Positions 45,226-53,999 of a stretch of DNA of 64,000 nucleotides are shown here, piece after piece. Where the stretch lies: NCBI RefSeq assembly GCF_002234595.1, contig NZ_NMUL01000023.1, forward strand, positions 347,807 to 411,806, read 5' to 3'. Numbering within the stretch: the first letter of the stretch is position 1; each line of letters opens with the position of its first letter. The stretch comes from Amycolatopsis vastitatis (GTDB lineage: Bacteria > Actinomycetota > Actinomycetes > Mycobacteriales > Pseudonocardiaceae). The translations under genes and the position numbers were made by a program. The notes beneath the pieces are model-generated. The model was not told the DNA's origin. It saw only the letters and a list, made by a program, of their open reading frames with translations, and did no database searches.

Positions 45226-45528
45226 TCACACGATCGGGTCGTGCACGGTGACGAGCTTCGTGCCGTCGGGAAAAGTGGCTTCGACCTGCACGGAGTCGAC
45301 CATCTCGGGCACGCCGTCGAGAACCTGCGCCCGGGACAGCACGGTCCGGCCGCTCGCGACCAGCTCACTGACCGTGCGCCCGTCGCGCGCGCCCTCGAGG
45401 ACGTGGTCGGTGATCAGCGCGACGGCTTCCGGGTAGTTGAGCCGGACGCCGCGGTCCAGCCGCTTCCGCGCGACGTCCGCCGCCACGTGGATGAGCAGCT
45501 TGTCGCGCTCCTGCGGGCTGAGGTGCAT
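45226..45528 (-). CDS. ureA: Urease subunit gamma
   Basis: 100 residues, MHLSPQERDKLLIHVAADVA start, LNYPEAVALI and the terminal FPDGTKLVTVHDPI. First gene of the operon; its leader (45529-45818) also carries the divergent promoter of citrate synthase 2. Confidence 0.95.
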   Translation of the reverse strand: MHLSPQERDKLLIHVAADVARKRLDRGVRLNYPEAVALITDHVLEGARDGRTVSELVASGRTVLSRAQVLDGVPEMVDSVQVEATFPDGTKLVTVHDPIV

Positions 45529-45818
45529 GCGCTAGGTCTATCACCCGAAACGCGGCAGCGCCTGGTTCGGAAACACAGGATTTACCTGGACTTCGTCACA
45601 CTGAGTGGTGAAAATTCTCCTGACGGGAGGCCTCGGTGACTGAATCGTTCTCGTAATCGTGACCGAAACCACCGCATCTTTCGATTGCCAGTGGCCGGTC
45701 AAGAGAGCAAGGTCTATCCATCCGTGCGATGTGGCGCGCATTCAGTGCGCTCTATCCCAACCGCGCGACCAGCACCAACCAGCCGGGGAAAAAGCGCACC
45801 GAAAGGTTCCGCGAAACA
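45529..45818. promoter_or_regulatory. Divergent control region between urease operon and citrate synthase 2
   Basis: 290 bases without a credible gene. Read toward urease it contains GTCAC-gattac-GAGAA at 45663-45648 and another GTCAC at 45640-45636, a partial match to GlnR boxes. No strong -10/-35 pair is evident by eye. Confidence 0.35.
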
Positions 45819-46967
45819 GTGACTACCTCCACGATCAGCAAGCCACAGCCGTCCGGCCAACCCGACGACGGCTTCCGACCGGGTCTGGAGGGCGTCATCG
45901 CCTTCCACACCGAAATCGCCGAACCCGACCGGGACGGCGGTGCGCTGCGCTACCGCGGCGTCGACATCGAGGACCTCGCCGGCAAGGTGACCTTCGGTGA
46001 CGTATGGGGCCTCCTCGTGGACGGCCGGTTCGGTCACGGCCTCCCGCCCGCCGAGCCGTTCCCGCTGCCGGTGCACACCGGCGACGTCCGGGTGGACGTC
46101 CAGGCCGCGCTGGCCATGCTCGCGCCGATTTGGGGCTACCGCCCGCTGCTCGACATCACCGACGAAGAGGCCCGTGAACAGCTGGCCCGCGCCTCGGTGA
46201 TGGCCCTGTCCTACGTCGCGCAGTCGGCTCGCGGCATCGGCCAGCCCGCCGTGCCGCAGACCCGCGTCGACGAGGCCCACTCCATCACCGAACGGTTCCT
46301 GATCCGCTGGCGCGGCGAGCCGGACCCGGCACACGTCAAGGCCCTGGACGCCTACTGGGTGTCGGCCGCCGAGCACGGCCTCAACGCCTCGACCTTCACC
46401 GCCCGCGTCATCGCGTCCACCGGCGCGGACGTGGCGGCGGCCATGTCCGGCGCCATCGGCGCGATGTCGGGCCCGCTGCACGGCGGCGCCCCGGCGCGCG
46501 TGCTGCCGATGATCGAAGAGGTCGAGCGCACCGGCGACCCCGCCGGTCTGGTCAAGGGCATCCTCGACCGCAAGGAACGCCTGATGGGCTTCGGCCACCG
46601 CGTCTACCGCGCCGAGGACCCGCGGGCGCGCGTGCTGCGCCGCACCTGCCAGGAGCTGGGCGCGACCCGCTACGAGGCGGCCGCCGCGCTGGAGCAGGCG
46701 GCGCTGAAGGAGCTGCGCGAGCGGCGTCCGGATCACCCGATCGAGACCAACGTCGAGTTCTGGGCCGCGGTCATCCTGGACTTCGCACAGGTCCCGCCGC
46801 ACATGATGCCCGCGATGTTCAGCTCGGCCCGCACCGCCGGCTGGGCCGCACACATCCTGGAGCAGAAGCGGACCGGACGCCTGGTGCGGCCGTCGGCCAA
46901 GTACGTCGGCCCGGCGCCGCGCACCCCCGAGGACGTCGAGGGCTGGGAGCTCGTCACCAAGCACTGA
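45819..46967 (+). CDS. citA: Citrate synthase 2 (actinobacterial, short form)
   Basis: 382 residues from GTG 45819, the start that gives the family N-terminus; an ATG 90 bases upstream would add unrelated sequence. Contains GVIAFHTEIAEPD, the catalytic His stretch SGPLHGGAPAR, and MGFGHRVYRAEDPRAR. It lacks the N-terminal beta domain of the GltA enzyme at 20919, so it is a second, differently regulated isoenzyme (possibly methylcitrate-capable, which sequence alone cannot decide). Confidence 0.9.
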   Translation: MTTSTISKPQPSGQPDDGFRPGLEGVIAFHTEIAEPDRDGGALRYRGVDIEDLAGKVTFGDVWGLLVDGRFGHGLPPAEPFPLPVHTGDVRVDVQAALAMLAPIWGYRPLLDITDEEAREQLARASVMALSYVAQSARGIGQPAVPQTRVDEAHSITERFLIRWRGEPDPAHVKALDAYWVSAAEHGLNASTFTARVIASTGADVAAAMSGAIGAMSGPLHGGAPARVLPMIEEVERTGDPAGLVKGILDRKERLMGFGHRVYRAEDPRARVLRRTCQELGATRYEAAAALEQAALKELRERRPDHPIETNVEFWAAVILDFAQVPPHMMPAMFSSARTAGWAAHILEQKRTGRLVRPSAKYVGPAPRTPEDVEGWELVTKH

Positions 46968-46974
46968 CGCTCGC

Positions 46975-47601
46975 TCACGAACCGGCCGGTACCGCCACGG
47001 GACCGGCCGGTTCGTGCTGCGCGGTCGCGCCGAGCATGGCCGTGAGCTGGTCGACGAGCCAGGTGTCCAGGTCTTCCCGCGCGACGCTGCGTTCCTGCAG
47101 CCAGCTCAACAGCGCACCTTCGACGACGGCGGTCCAGCAGCGCAGCGTGAGCGACAGCAGCGGTGAGGGGTCGGAGACGCCGAGAGCGTCCAGGATCAGG
47201 GCCACCGCGCGGTTGCGGACCTCGTCGATCGCCGCGTCCGTCTCGGACGTCGCGATCACCGAACCGCTGCGCAGCAACGCGATGTAGCCCGCGCGGTAGT
47301 GGTCGGCGACGTCGATCAGGCCGCGGACGGCCGCGCGCAGCCGCACCTCCGGCGGTCCTTCTTCGAGCCCGGCGAGGCCGTCGATCAGTCCGTCCGTAGC
47401 CGTGCGCAGGGCCTGCACCCGCAGCTCGCGCAGGCTGGGGAAGTACCGGTAGAACAGCGGCCGCGAGACGTCGGCGCGCGCGACGATGTCGTCCACCGTC
47501 ACCAGTTCCGGGGCCCGCGAGCCGAAGAGGTCGAGCGCGGCGCGGATCAAGTCGTCACGACGGGCCTGCGGCGACATCCGCCGCGGTCGGCGGTCGCTCA
47601 C
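46975..47601 (-). CDS. TetR-family regulator
   Basis: 208 residues from the GTG overlapping the hydrolase stop (GTGA); ATG 47577 would give 200. DNA-binding region DLIRAALDLFGSRAPELVTV and ADVSRPLFYRYFPSLREL. Cotranscribed with the alpha/beta hydrolase, whose promoter carries a palindrome likely to be its operator. Similar hydrolase-TetR pairs occur beside EphD-like genes of mycobacteria. Confidence 0.85.
   Translation of the reverse strand: MSDRRPRRMSPQARRDDLIRAALDLFGSRAPELVTVDDIVARADVSRPLFYRYFPSLRELRVQALRTATDGLIDGLAGLEEGPPEVRLRAAVRGLIDVADHYRAGYIALLRSGSVIATSETDAAIDEVRNRAVALILDALGVSDPSPLLSLTLRCWTAVVEGALLSWLQERSVAREDLDTWLVDQLTAMLGATAQHEPAGPVAVPAGS
46976..47016. terminator. Bidirectional hairpin terminator
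   Basis: Perfect 15-base arms CACGAACCGGCCGGT / ACCGGCCGGTTCGTG, 11-base loop, overlapping the TetR stop and following citrate synthase 2. Confidence 0.75.
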
Positions 47602-48464
47602 GACGACTCGTGCTCGGCGTACTCGATCAGTTCGGCGGCCGCGGCGGCCACCACGTCCGGCCGCGCCCTGGTCACCCAGTGCGTCCCGGCGATCCGGCGG
47701 ATCCGCAGGTCCGGCACCCAGCGCGCGATCTCGGTCTGCAGCGGCGTCGTGACGTAGGCGTCCTCGGTCGGGGCCAGGACCTGCACCGGGACGTCGGCGG
47801 GCCGTGGTTCGGGGCGCGACAGCCGGGTGAACATGTTGGCCCGGTAAAGCTTGAGGCCGTGCAGGCCGTCGGACTTCTCCGGGGGCGCCGCGTCCGGTTC
47901 GAGGCGCTGGATCTGCTTGCCCATCAGTCCGGTGCGCCACAGCAGGTCCGGGATGAGCGGGATCTGGAACGCCAGGATGTACCACGAGTGCAGGAACTGG
48001 CTCAGCGCGTTCTTGAGCCGCTTCGGCGTCGGGTGGCGCAGCTGGGCGCGGAACCACGCGCCGGCGTGGTCGAGGCTCGGCCCGGAGATCGACGTGTAGG
48101 ACGCGACGCGCCCGCGCAGGCCGTCTCCGGTGACGGCGTGCCACGTCTGGATCGAGCCCCAGTCGTGGGCGACCAGGTGCACCTTGCCGGCCGGCTGCAC
48201 CTCGTCGACGACCGCGCGCAGGTCGTCGGCCAGCCGGTCCAGCCGGTAGGACGCGCGTCCCGGCGGCTTGTCCGACTGTCCCGCGCCTCGGACGTCGTAG
48301 GTGACGACCCGGTGTTTCGCGCTCAGCTCGGCGGCTACTCCGTCCCACATCGAGCTGTTGTCCGGGTAGCCGTGCACGAGCACCACCGTGGGCCCGTCGC
48401 TCCGGCCGTCGACGGTCACGGAGAGGCGGACACCGTCGCCGGCGGTCACCCACTTGTGAGACAT
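47598..48464 (-). CDS. Alpha/beta hydrolase, epoxide-hydrolase-like
   Basis: 288 residues. HGYPDNSSMWDG oxyanion motif, nucleophile elbow VAHDWGS (Asp about 100, as in epoxide hydrolases and haloalkane dehalogenases), cap domain with WYILAFQIPLIPDLL, and the terminal GTHWV His. The Asp nucleophile and HGYP point to epoxide hydrolase. In mycobacterial EphD the equivalent domain is fused to a short-chain dehydrogenase; that second domain is absent here. Confidence 0.87.
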   Translation of the reverse strand: MSHKWVTAGDGVRLSVTVDGRSDGPTVVLVHGYPDNSSMWDGVAAELSAKHRVVTYDVRGAGQSDKPPGRASYRLDRLADDLRAVVDEVQPAGKVHLVAHDWGSIQTWHAVTGDGLRGRVASYTSISGPSLDHAGAWFRAQLRHPTPKRLKNALSQFLHSWYILAFQIPLIPDLLWRTGLMGKQIQRLEPDAAPPEKSDGLHGLKLYRANMFTRLSRPEPRPADVPVQVLAPTEDAYVTTPLQTEIARWVPDLRIRRIAGTHWVTRARPDVVAAAAAELIEYAEHESS

Positions 48465-48466
48465 TC

Positions 48467-48480
48467 TGTCATGTTAGACA
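48467..48480. promoter_or_regulatory. Palindrome at the hydrolase/TetR promoter
   Basis: TGTCATGTTAGACA: dyad TGTC-n6-GACA two bases from the hydrolase start. Read on the minus strand it is preceded by TTGACAAG, a good -35 hexamer that itself forms GACAA-G-TTGTC. Probable autoregulatory operator. Confidence 0.5.
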
Positions 48481-48664
48481 ACTTGTCAACAGCGTGTTCA
48501 CCCGCGCGGCGGTTCCGTGGGCTCGGATGTTCGGATTTTTGCTTGTATGACGGCGTTTTCGTGGTTTCCCGTGGAACCACGCGCCGCTGTCCACCGTTCG
48601 GTGGACAGCCGGATTCAGCCGGCTGTTGGTCGGTTTCGGCGCTCCGGGCGGCCACGCTGTACCC

Positions 48665-49504
48665 ATGACCCCAGCAGTGAGCGTGCGCGGCCTGCGCAAG
48701 CAGTACCCCGGCCACCTCGCGGTGGCCGGGCTGGACCTGGACATCGCGCCGGGCGAGGTGTTCGCCCTGCTCGGCCCGAACGGCGCCGGGAAGACCACGA
48801 CCGTCGAGATCCTCGAAGGCCACCGGCGGCGCACGGACGGCGAGGTCACCGTCCTCGGCGAGGACCCCGGCAAGGCCGGCCGCGCCTGGCGGGCCCGGCT
48901 CGGCATCGTCCTGCAGACGGCGACCGACGCCGCCGAGCTGAGCGTCGCCGAGACCGTCCGGCACTTCGCGAAGTACTACCCCGACCCGCGCGATCCGGAC
49001 GAGGTGATCGAGAAGGTCGGGCTCACCGAGAAGGCCAAGGCGCGGGTGAAGTCGCTGTCCGGCGGGCAACGCCGCCGCGTCGACGTCGCGCTCGGCATCA
49101 TCGGCCGTCCCGAACTGCTCTTCCTCGACGAGCCGACCACCGGCTTCGACCCCGAAGCACGCCGTCAGTTCTGGGCCCTGATCAGCGACCTCGCCGCCGA
49201 GGGCACCACCATCCTGCTGACCACGCACTACCTCGACGAGGCCGAAGCGCTCGCCGACCGGGTCGCGGTCATCGCGCGCGGCGAGATCGTCGCCCAGGAC
49301 ACGCCGCAGAACCTGGGCGGCCGGGCCGCCGCCGAGGCCACCGTGCGCTGGGTCGACGAACGCGGTGAGCACGTCGAGCGCACCGCGTACCCGACCAAGC
49401 TCGTCACCGAGCTCTCTGCTGGGGGTAGGGAGCTCGCCGGGCTGACCGTGACCAGGCCGAGCCTGGAGGACATCTACCTCGACCTGATCGGAGACAAGGC
49501 ATGA
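48665..49504 (+). CDS. ABC transporter ATP-binding protein (DrrA/daunorubicin type)
   Basis: 279 residues: Walker A GPNGAGKT, signature LSGGQRRRVDVAL, Walker B LLFLDEPTTGFD and the H-loop TTHYLDEA. The C-terminal extension (about 215-279) ends in TRPSLEDIYLDLIG, typical of ABC-2 drug/lipid exporters. First gene of a four-gene unit (48665-52108) in which each stop overlaps the next start. Confidence 0.9.
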   Translation: MTPAVSVRGLRKQYPGHLAVAGLDLDIAPGEVFALLGPNGAGKTTTVEILEGHRRRTDGEVTVLGEDPGKAGRAWRARLGIVLQTATDAAELSVAETVRHFAKYYPDPRDPDEVIEKVGLTEKAKARVKSLSGGQRRRVDVALGIIGRPELLFLDEPTTGFDPEARRQFWALISDLAAEGTTILLTTHYLDEAEALADRVAVIARGEIVAQDTPQNLGGRAAAEATVRWVDERGEHVERTAYPTKLVTELSAGGRELAGLTVTRPSLEDIYLDLIGDKA

Positions 49505-50337
49505 CCACCGCGACATCCGGCGCTTTGAAACCAACCGTGGCCCTCCCCGGCCCGCTCTCGCTCGGGCTCGCCCGCGGCGGCACCGAGCTGCGGCAGTTCT
49601 TCCGGCACAAGGAACAGGTGGTCTTCACCTTCTCCCTGCCCGCGGTGCTGATGATCCTGCTCGGGTCCATCCTGGACGGTCCGACGAAGTTCGGCGGCGT
49701 CACCTCCGGGCAGCTGCTGGCCGCCGGGATGATCGGCTCCGGCATCGTGTCGACGTCGTTCAACAGCATCGCGACGGGCGTCGCGGCCGACCGCGAAACC
49801 GGCGCGCTCAAACGCCTGCGCGGCACGCCGATGCCGCCGGCGGCGTACTTCGTCGGCAAGATGGTGCTGGTCGCCGTGTCCAGCCTGGCCCAGACGGTGC
49901 TGATGGCCACGGTCGCCGTGCTGCTGTTCGGGCTGGAACTGCCGTCCGACCCGGCGAAGTGGCTGACGCTGCTGTGGGTGTTCGCGCTCGGCATCGTCTC
50001 GTGCACCCTGCTCGGGATCGCGGTCAGCTCGCTCGCGAAGTCCGCCAACGGCGCGGTCGCCATCGTGCAGATGCTGTACCTGGTGCTGCAGTTCATCTCG
50101 GGTGTGTTCGTCTCGCCGATCACGAACCTGCCGAAAGTTATGGTGGACATCGCGTCGTTCTTCCCGCTGAAGTGGATCTGCCAGGGTTTCCGGTCGGTGT
50201 TCCTGCCGGACGGCGCCGTGAGGATGGAGATGGCCGGGGCATGGGAACTTCCGCGGGTGGCGCTGGTGCTGGGGATCTGGTGCGTGGCGGGAGCGGTGCT
50301 GGCCCGGGTGACCTTCCGGTGGACCGACACGAAGTGA
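49501..50337 (+). CDS. ABC-2 type permease
   Basis: 278 residues with six predicted helices and the conserved DRETGALKRLRGTPMPPAAY loop after helix 2 that contacts the ATPase. Overlaps ATPase and kinase genes. With the downstream sensor kinase and regulator it resembles the YvfRSTU/DesKR-like units of Gram-positive bacteria, in which the kinase senses membrane or drug stress and the transporter relieves it. Confidence 0.9.
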   Translation: MTTATSGALKPTVALPGPLSLGLARGGTELRQFFRHKEQVVFTFSLPAVLMILLGSILDGPTKFGGVTSGQLLAAGMIGSGIVSTSFNSIATGVAADRETGALKRLRGTPMPPAAYFVGKMVLVAVSSLAQTVLMATVAVLLFGLELPSDPAKWLTLLWVFALGIVSCTLLGIAVSSLAKSANGAVAIVQMLYLVLQFISGVFVSPITNLPKVMVDIASFFPLKWICQGFRSVFLPDGAVRMEMAGAWELPRVALVLGIWCVAGAVLARVTFRWTDTK

Positions 50338-51491
50338 AGGACGCCTGGGACCGGTTCAACTGGCTCTGGGAGATCCTCTTCGCGGTGGCCTACCTGGCCA
50401 CGACCGTGCTGGTGCTGCTGGACGGAGCCGATCCGCCACGGACGGCGGTCGCGGTCGGGGCGCTCACCGCGCTCGCGCTGACCTACCTGCTGTGGGGCCG
50501 CCGGGTCGTGCGGGACGACGGGCACCTGCCACAACGCTGGACCCTGGCGCTCGTGGTCGTGGCACTGGTCGCGGTCGCGATGCTCGCCAACACGACGACC
50601 AGCTTCATCCTGTTCATGGTCTGCCCGCTCTTGTTCTCGACGCTCGAGTTCCGCCCGGCCGCGGTGCTCACCACGGCGGTGATCCTGATGAGCCCCGCGT
50701 CGTCGATCGTGAACAACGGGCTGCGCGGCCCGACGCTGCACATCCTGCTGCCGATGACCGCGATCCTCGTCGTGTTCGGGGTGCTGTCCGGCAAGTTCAT
50801 CCTGCACGTCATCGAGGAGAGCCGGGGGCGCGCCGACCTGATCGCCAAGCTCGAAGCGAGCCAGGCCGAAGTCGCCCGGCTCTCCCGGGAAGCGGGCACG
50901 GCGGCCGAGCGCGAGCGGCTGGCGCGGGAAATCCACGACACGCTCGCGCAGGGGTTCACCAGCATCGTCACCCTTGCCCAGGCCATCGAGTCCGAATTGG
51001 ACACCGACCCGGCCGCGGCGCGGCGGCACGTCGAACTGGCCGCCCGCACGGCGCGGGAGAACCTCGCCGAGGCTCGCACGATGGTCGCCGCGCTGGCCCC
51101 GGCCGACCTCACGTCCGGGTCGCTCGTCGACGCCGTCCGGCGGCAGGCCGACCGGCTCGCCGACGAAACCGGGCTGACCGTGCGGTACGAAGTGGACGGT
51201 CCCTTGCCCGCACTCGGCATGCCGGGGGAAGTGGTCCTGTTGCCGGGCGCGCAGGAAGCACTGAACAACGTCCGGCGGCACGCGAACGCGTCGGCGGTGT
51301 CGGTGCGGTTGTCCGTTGTGGACTGTTCGGTGCGGCTGTCCGTACGGGACGACGGCACCGGTTTCGACCCGGACCACGTCACCGGTTTCGGGCTGCGGGG
51401 CATGCGGTCCCGCGCCGAGCAGGTGGGTGGCACACTGAGTGTCCGGAGTGGCCCCAGTGGCACCGAACTCACCCTGGAGGTGCCGGCTTGA
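50334..51491 (+). CDS. NarL-type sensor histidine kinase
   Basis: 385 residues from a GTG overlapping the permease stop. About five membrane helices (14-160) with almost no extracellular loops, so sensing is probably within the membrane. Then HisKA_3 with phospho-acceptor H201 in AREIHDTLAQGF, and an HATPase domain (EALNNVRRHANA, DDGTGFD, GFGLRGMRSRAEQ). Cognate of the next gene. Confidence 0.92.
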   Translation: MKDAWDRFNWLWEILFAVAYLATTVLVLLDGADPPRTAVAVGALTALALTYLLWGRRVVRDDGHLPQRWTLALVVVALVAVAMLANTTTSFILFMVCPLLFSTLEFRPAAVLTTAVILMSPASSIVNNGLRGPTLHILLPMTAILVVFGVLSGKFILHVIEESRGRADLIAKLEASQAEVARLSREAGTAAERERLAREIHDTLAQGFTSIVTLAQAIESELDTDPAAARRHVELAARTARENLAEARTMVAALAPADLTSGSLVDAVRRQADRLADETGLTVRYEVDGPLPALGMPGEVVLLPGAQEALNNVRRHANASAVSVRLSVVDCSVRLSVRDDGTGFDPDHVTGFGLRGMRSRAEQVGGTLSVRSGPSGTELTLEVPA

Positions 51492-52108
51492 TCCGCGTCA
51501 TGCTGGTCGACGACCACCCCGTCGTCCGCGAAGGACTCCGGGGCATGCTCGAAGCCGAAGCGGACCTGACGGTCGTCGGCGAAGCGGGTTCCGGCGACGA
51601 GGCCATCGCCCTCGACCGGGTCGCCGAGCCCGACGTCGTGCTGATGGACCTGCGGATGCCCGGCCTCGACGGCGTCGGCGCCACCAAACGGATCCTGCGC
51701 GAACAGCCGGGACGCCGGATCGTCGTGCTCACGACGTACGAGACGGACGCCGACATCCTGCGTGCGGTCGAGGCCGGCGCGTCCGGGTACCTGCTGAAGG
51801 ACGCGTCCCGCACGGAGCTGGCGAACGCGATCCGCGCGGCGGCGCGCGGGGAGACGGTCCTGGCGCCGTCGGTGGCCGGGAAGCTGGTCAACCGCGTCCG
51901 CAACCCGGAGCCGCAACCGCTGTCCGCCCGCGAAGTGCAGGTGCTGCAGCTGGTCGCGAAGGGCGGCACGAACGCCGACATCGGCCGCGCCCTGCACATC
52001 AGCGAGGCCACGGTGAAGACCCACCTCCTGCGGGTCTTCGGCAAACTCGGCGTCTCGGACCGCACGGCGGCGGTGACCACGGCCATGGCCCGCAACCTCC
52101 TCCCCTGA
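51488..52108 (+). CDS. NarL/LuxR-type response regulator (TTG start)
   Basis: 206 residues from TTG 51488, which overlaps the kinase stop (TTGA). The next ATG (51500) would cut the first beta strand. Receiver domain with acidic pair DD (8-9) and phospho-Asp54 in VLMDLRMPG, Lys in YLLKDA; LuxR helix-turn-helix about 143-195 (LSAREVQVLQLVAKGGTNAD). Regulates, most likely, its own transporter operon. Confidence 0.92.
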   Translation: MIRVMLVDDHPVVREGLRGMLEAEADLTVVGEAGSGDEAIALDRVAEPDVVLMDLRMPGLDGVGATKRILREQPGRRIVVLTTYETDADILRAVEAGASGYLLKDASRTELANAIRAAARGETVLAPSVAGKLVNRVRNPEPQPLSAREVQVLQLVAKGGTNADIGRALHISEATVKTHLLRVFGKLGVSDRTAAVTTAMARNLLP

Positions 52109-52111
52109 CCC

Positions 52112-52258
52112 CGTGATCGGAACGCCGGCACCCGTGATTGCGGAGTCGACACGCGTGATCGGAGAGTCGACACGGCCGCGGCCAGGGCTCCGCGCCGTGT
52201 CGACCCGGCAATCACGCGAGTCGACCTTCTGATCACGCGAGTCGACCGTTCGATCACG
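52112..52258. repeat. Six-unit inverted repeat array
   Basis: Units of about 20-21 bases built on CGTGATCG...AGTCGACAC: three direct (52112, 52133, 52154) and three inverted (52197, 52217, 52238), symmetric about 52185. The central 23 bases are GC-rich. The whole can fold into one long hairpin with about 60-base imperfect arms; GTCGAC occurs five times. Confidence 0.8.
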
Positions 52259-52298
52259 CTCTTCTCGCCCGGTGAGACCCGCGCGGCAGAATGCGTCC

Positions 52299-53639
52299 AT
52301 GCTTTCCTCGACCGAACACGCCCTGTTCCGCCGGATCGCGCGCGAGCAGGCGGCCTGCCGGGTTCCGTCGCTGGTCGCCGCCGTCGTGCGGGACGGGGAG
52401 ATCGTCTGGTCCGGTGGCCGCGGGCGCGTCGGCGGCGAGACACCCGGTACCGACACCCAGTACCGGCTGGGCTCGATCACCAAGACGCTCGTCGCCACCG
52501 CCGTGATGCGGCTGCGCGACGAAGGCCGCCTCGACCTCAACGACCCCCTCGAAAAGCACGTCCCCGGGACGCCCTTCGGCAGCGCCACCGTCGCCCAGCT
52601 GCTGTCCCACACCTCCGGCCTGACCGCCGAATCGCCCGGCCTGTGGTGGGAGCGGACGCCCGGCGCCGACTGGGACGCGCTGGTGAGCAGCCTCGGCACG
52701 GGCTCGACCAAGCACCGGCCGGGCGCGAAGTTCCACTACTCGAACGTCGGCTACGGCGTGCTCGGCGAGCTCATCGCCCGCCACCGTGGCCAAAGCTGGC
52801 TCGCCGCGCTGGACGAGGAGATCCTCGGCCCGCTCGGGATGTCCCGCACCACCCCGCACCCCGTCGGCGCGCACGCCGAGGGCTTCGCCGTGCACCCGTT
52901 CGCCGACGTCCTGCTGCCGGAACCGAGCCCGGACGCGGGCGCGATGGCCCCCGCCGGGCAGCTGTGGTCCACGGCGACCGACCTCGGCCGCTGGACGGCG
53001 TTCCTCGGCGGCGAGACCGGCGGGGTGCTCGCGCCCTCGACCCTCGAGGAGATGCGGACCATGATCACCGTCGACGACACCGAGGTCTGGTCGACCGGGT
53101 TCGGCCTCGGCCTGATGCTCGTGCGCTACCAGGGACGGCGGCTGGCCGGGCACACCGGCTCGATGCCGGGGTTCCTCGCCGTCACGCTGGCCGACCCGGC
53201 CGCGGGGACCGGCGGGCTGGTGCTCGCGAACTCGACGGCCGGCGTCGGCATCACCCAGCTCTGCCTCGACCTCATCACCATGACCGACGAGCTGGAGCCG
53301 CGGGTGCCCGCCGAGTGGCTGCCGTCCGCGGTCGACCCGGGACTGCTGGCGCTGACCGGGCTCTGGCACTGGGGCCCGACGCCGTACCACCTGCGCGTCC
53401 AGGGCGACGGGCTGCTCCTGCTGGCGCCGGTCGACGGCGCCGGGCGCGGTTCTCGCTTCGCCGCGACCGGGAAGGACACCTACCGCGGTCTCGACGGCTA
53501 CTACGCAGGCGAAACGCTCGAAGTGGGCCGGAACGCCGAGGGCGTCGCCACCCACCTCGACCTGGCGACCTTCATCTTCACCCGCACGCCGTACGACCCG
53601 GCCGCGCCGGTGCCGGGCGGCGTGGAGAGCTGGCGCTGA
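52299..53639 (+). CDS. Serine hydrolase, class C beta-lactamase / esterase family
   Basis: 446 residues from ATG 52299 (a GTG at 52272 would add nine). No signal peptide, so probably cytoplasmic. Active-site SITK (SxxK, about 62-65), YSN triad element about residue 147-149, and HTGSMPG in place of KTG. The last 110 residues form a lipocalin-like beta domain as in EstB/Pab87-type proteins. Probably an esterase or D-amino peptidase, not an antibiotic-resistance enzyme. Confidence 0.87.
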   Translation: MLSSTEHALFRRIAREQAACRVPSLVAAVVRDGEIVWSGGRGRVGGETPGTDTQYRLGSITKTLVATAVMRLRDEGRLDLNDPLEKHVPGTPFGSATVAQLLSHTSGLTAESPGLWWERTPGADWDALVSSLGTGSTKHRPGAKFHYSNVGYGVLGELIARHRGQSWLAALDEEILGPLGMSRTTPHPVGAHAEGFAVHPFADVLLPEPSPDAGAMAPAGQLWSTATDLGRWTAFLGGETGGVLAPSTLEEMRTMITVDDTEVWSTGFGLGLMLVRYQGRRLAGHTGSMPGFLAVTLADPAAGTGGLVLANSTAGVGITQLCLDLITMTDELEPRVPAEWLPSAVDPGLLALTGLWHWGPTPYHLRVQGDGLLLLAPVDGAGRGSRFAATGKDTYRGLDGYYAGETLEVGRNAEGVATHLDLATFIFTRTPYDPAAPVPGGVESWR

Positions 53640-53643
53640 CCAG

Positions 53644-53681
53644 GGGCCCCGCTCACACCCCCAGGGCGGTGAGCGGGGCCC
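53644..53681. terminator. Bidirectional hairpin terminator
   Basis: Perfect 13-base arms GGGCCCCGCTCAC / GTGAGCGGGGCCC with a 12-base loop between convergent genes. Confidence 0.8.
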
Positions 53682-53999
53682 TCAGACCAGGGCCGCGGTG
53701 CCGGCCGCGTGGGCGACGGCGGCCGCGAACCGGTGGGCGAGGCGCTTGCCCTCACCCCAGTCGAACACGCCGAGCTTCAGCGTCGTCACGATCGTGAGCG
53801 CCGAGCCGCCGGGCGCGTGCGAAACCGTCACGTGGACGATCTGTCCCCAGCTCAGCAGGCTCATCCCCGTGCGGCACATGACGGTTCCGCGCTGCGGGTC
53901 GTAGGACGGCGTCCGCCCGCGGATCGCCGTGACCCCCGCGGGCAGCGCGCTCCACAGCGCGTTGGGCGGCACGGGGAAGCTCTGCTGCACTGTCGTCAC
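53682..53999 (-). CDS. Small protein, possibly SRPBCC-like
   Basis: 105 residues from a GTG overlapping the stop of the upstream membrane protein. No signal or membrane segment. An N-terminal helix-like VPPNALWSALPAG, alternating strands, and a C-terminal helix (GKRLAHRFAAAVAHAAGTA) suggest a small SRPBCC/START-type fold, without certainty. Cotranscribed with the membrane protein. Confidence 0.65.
   Translation of the reverse strand: MTTVQQSFPVPPNALWSALPAGVTAIRGRTPSYDPQRGTVMCRTGMSLLSWGQIVHVTVSHAPGGSALTIVTTLKLGVFDWGEGKRLAHRFAAAVAHAAGTAALV

Noticed and set aside
45636..45656. Six-codon leader peptide (GTG start, GGGAGG before it) upstream of citrate synthase 2
   Set aside because: Good ribosome site, but far too short to judge; no attenuator-like hairpins or run of one regulatory codon follow.
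52112..52258. CRISPR-like array
   Set aside because: Units are inverted about a centre, abut without unique spacers, and no cas gene is near.
52299..53639. Beta-lactam resistance gene
   Set aside because: SxxK/YxN family member without signal peptide, HTG in place of KTG and a lipocalin-like C-domain; fits esterases or peptidases better.
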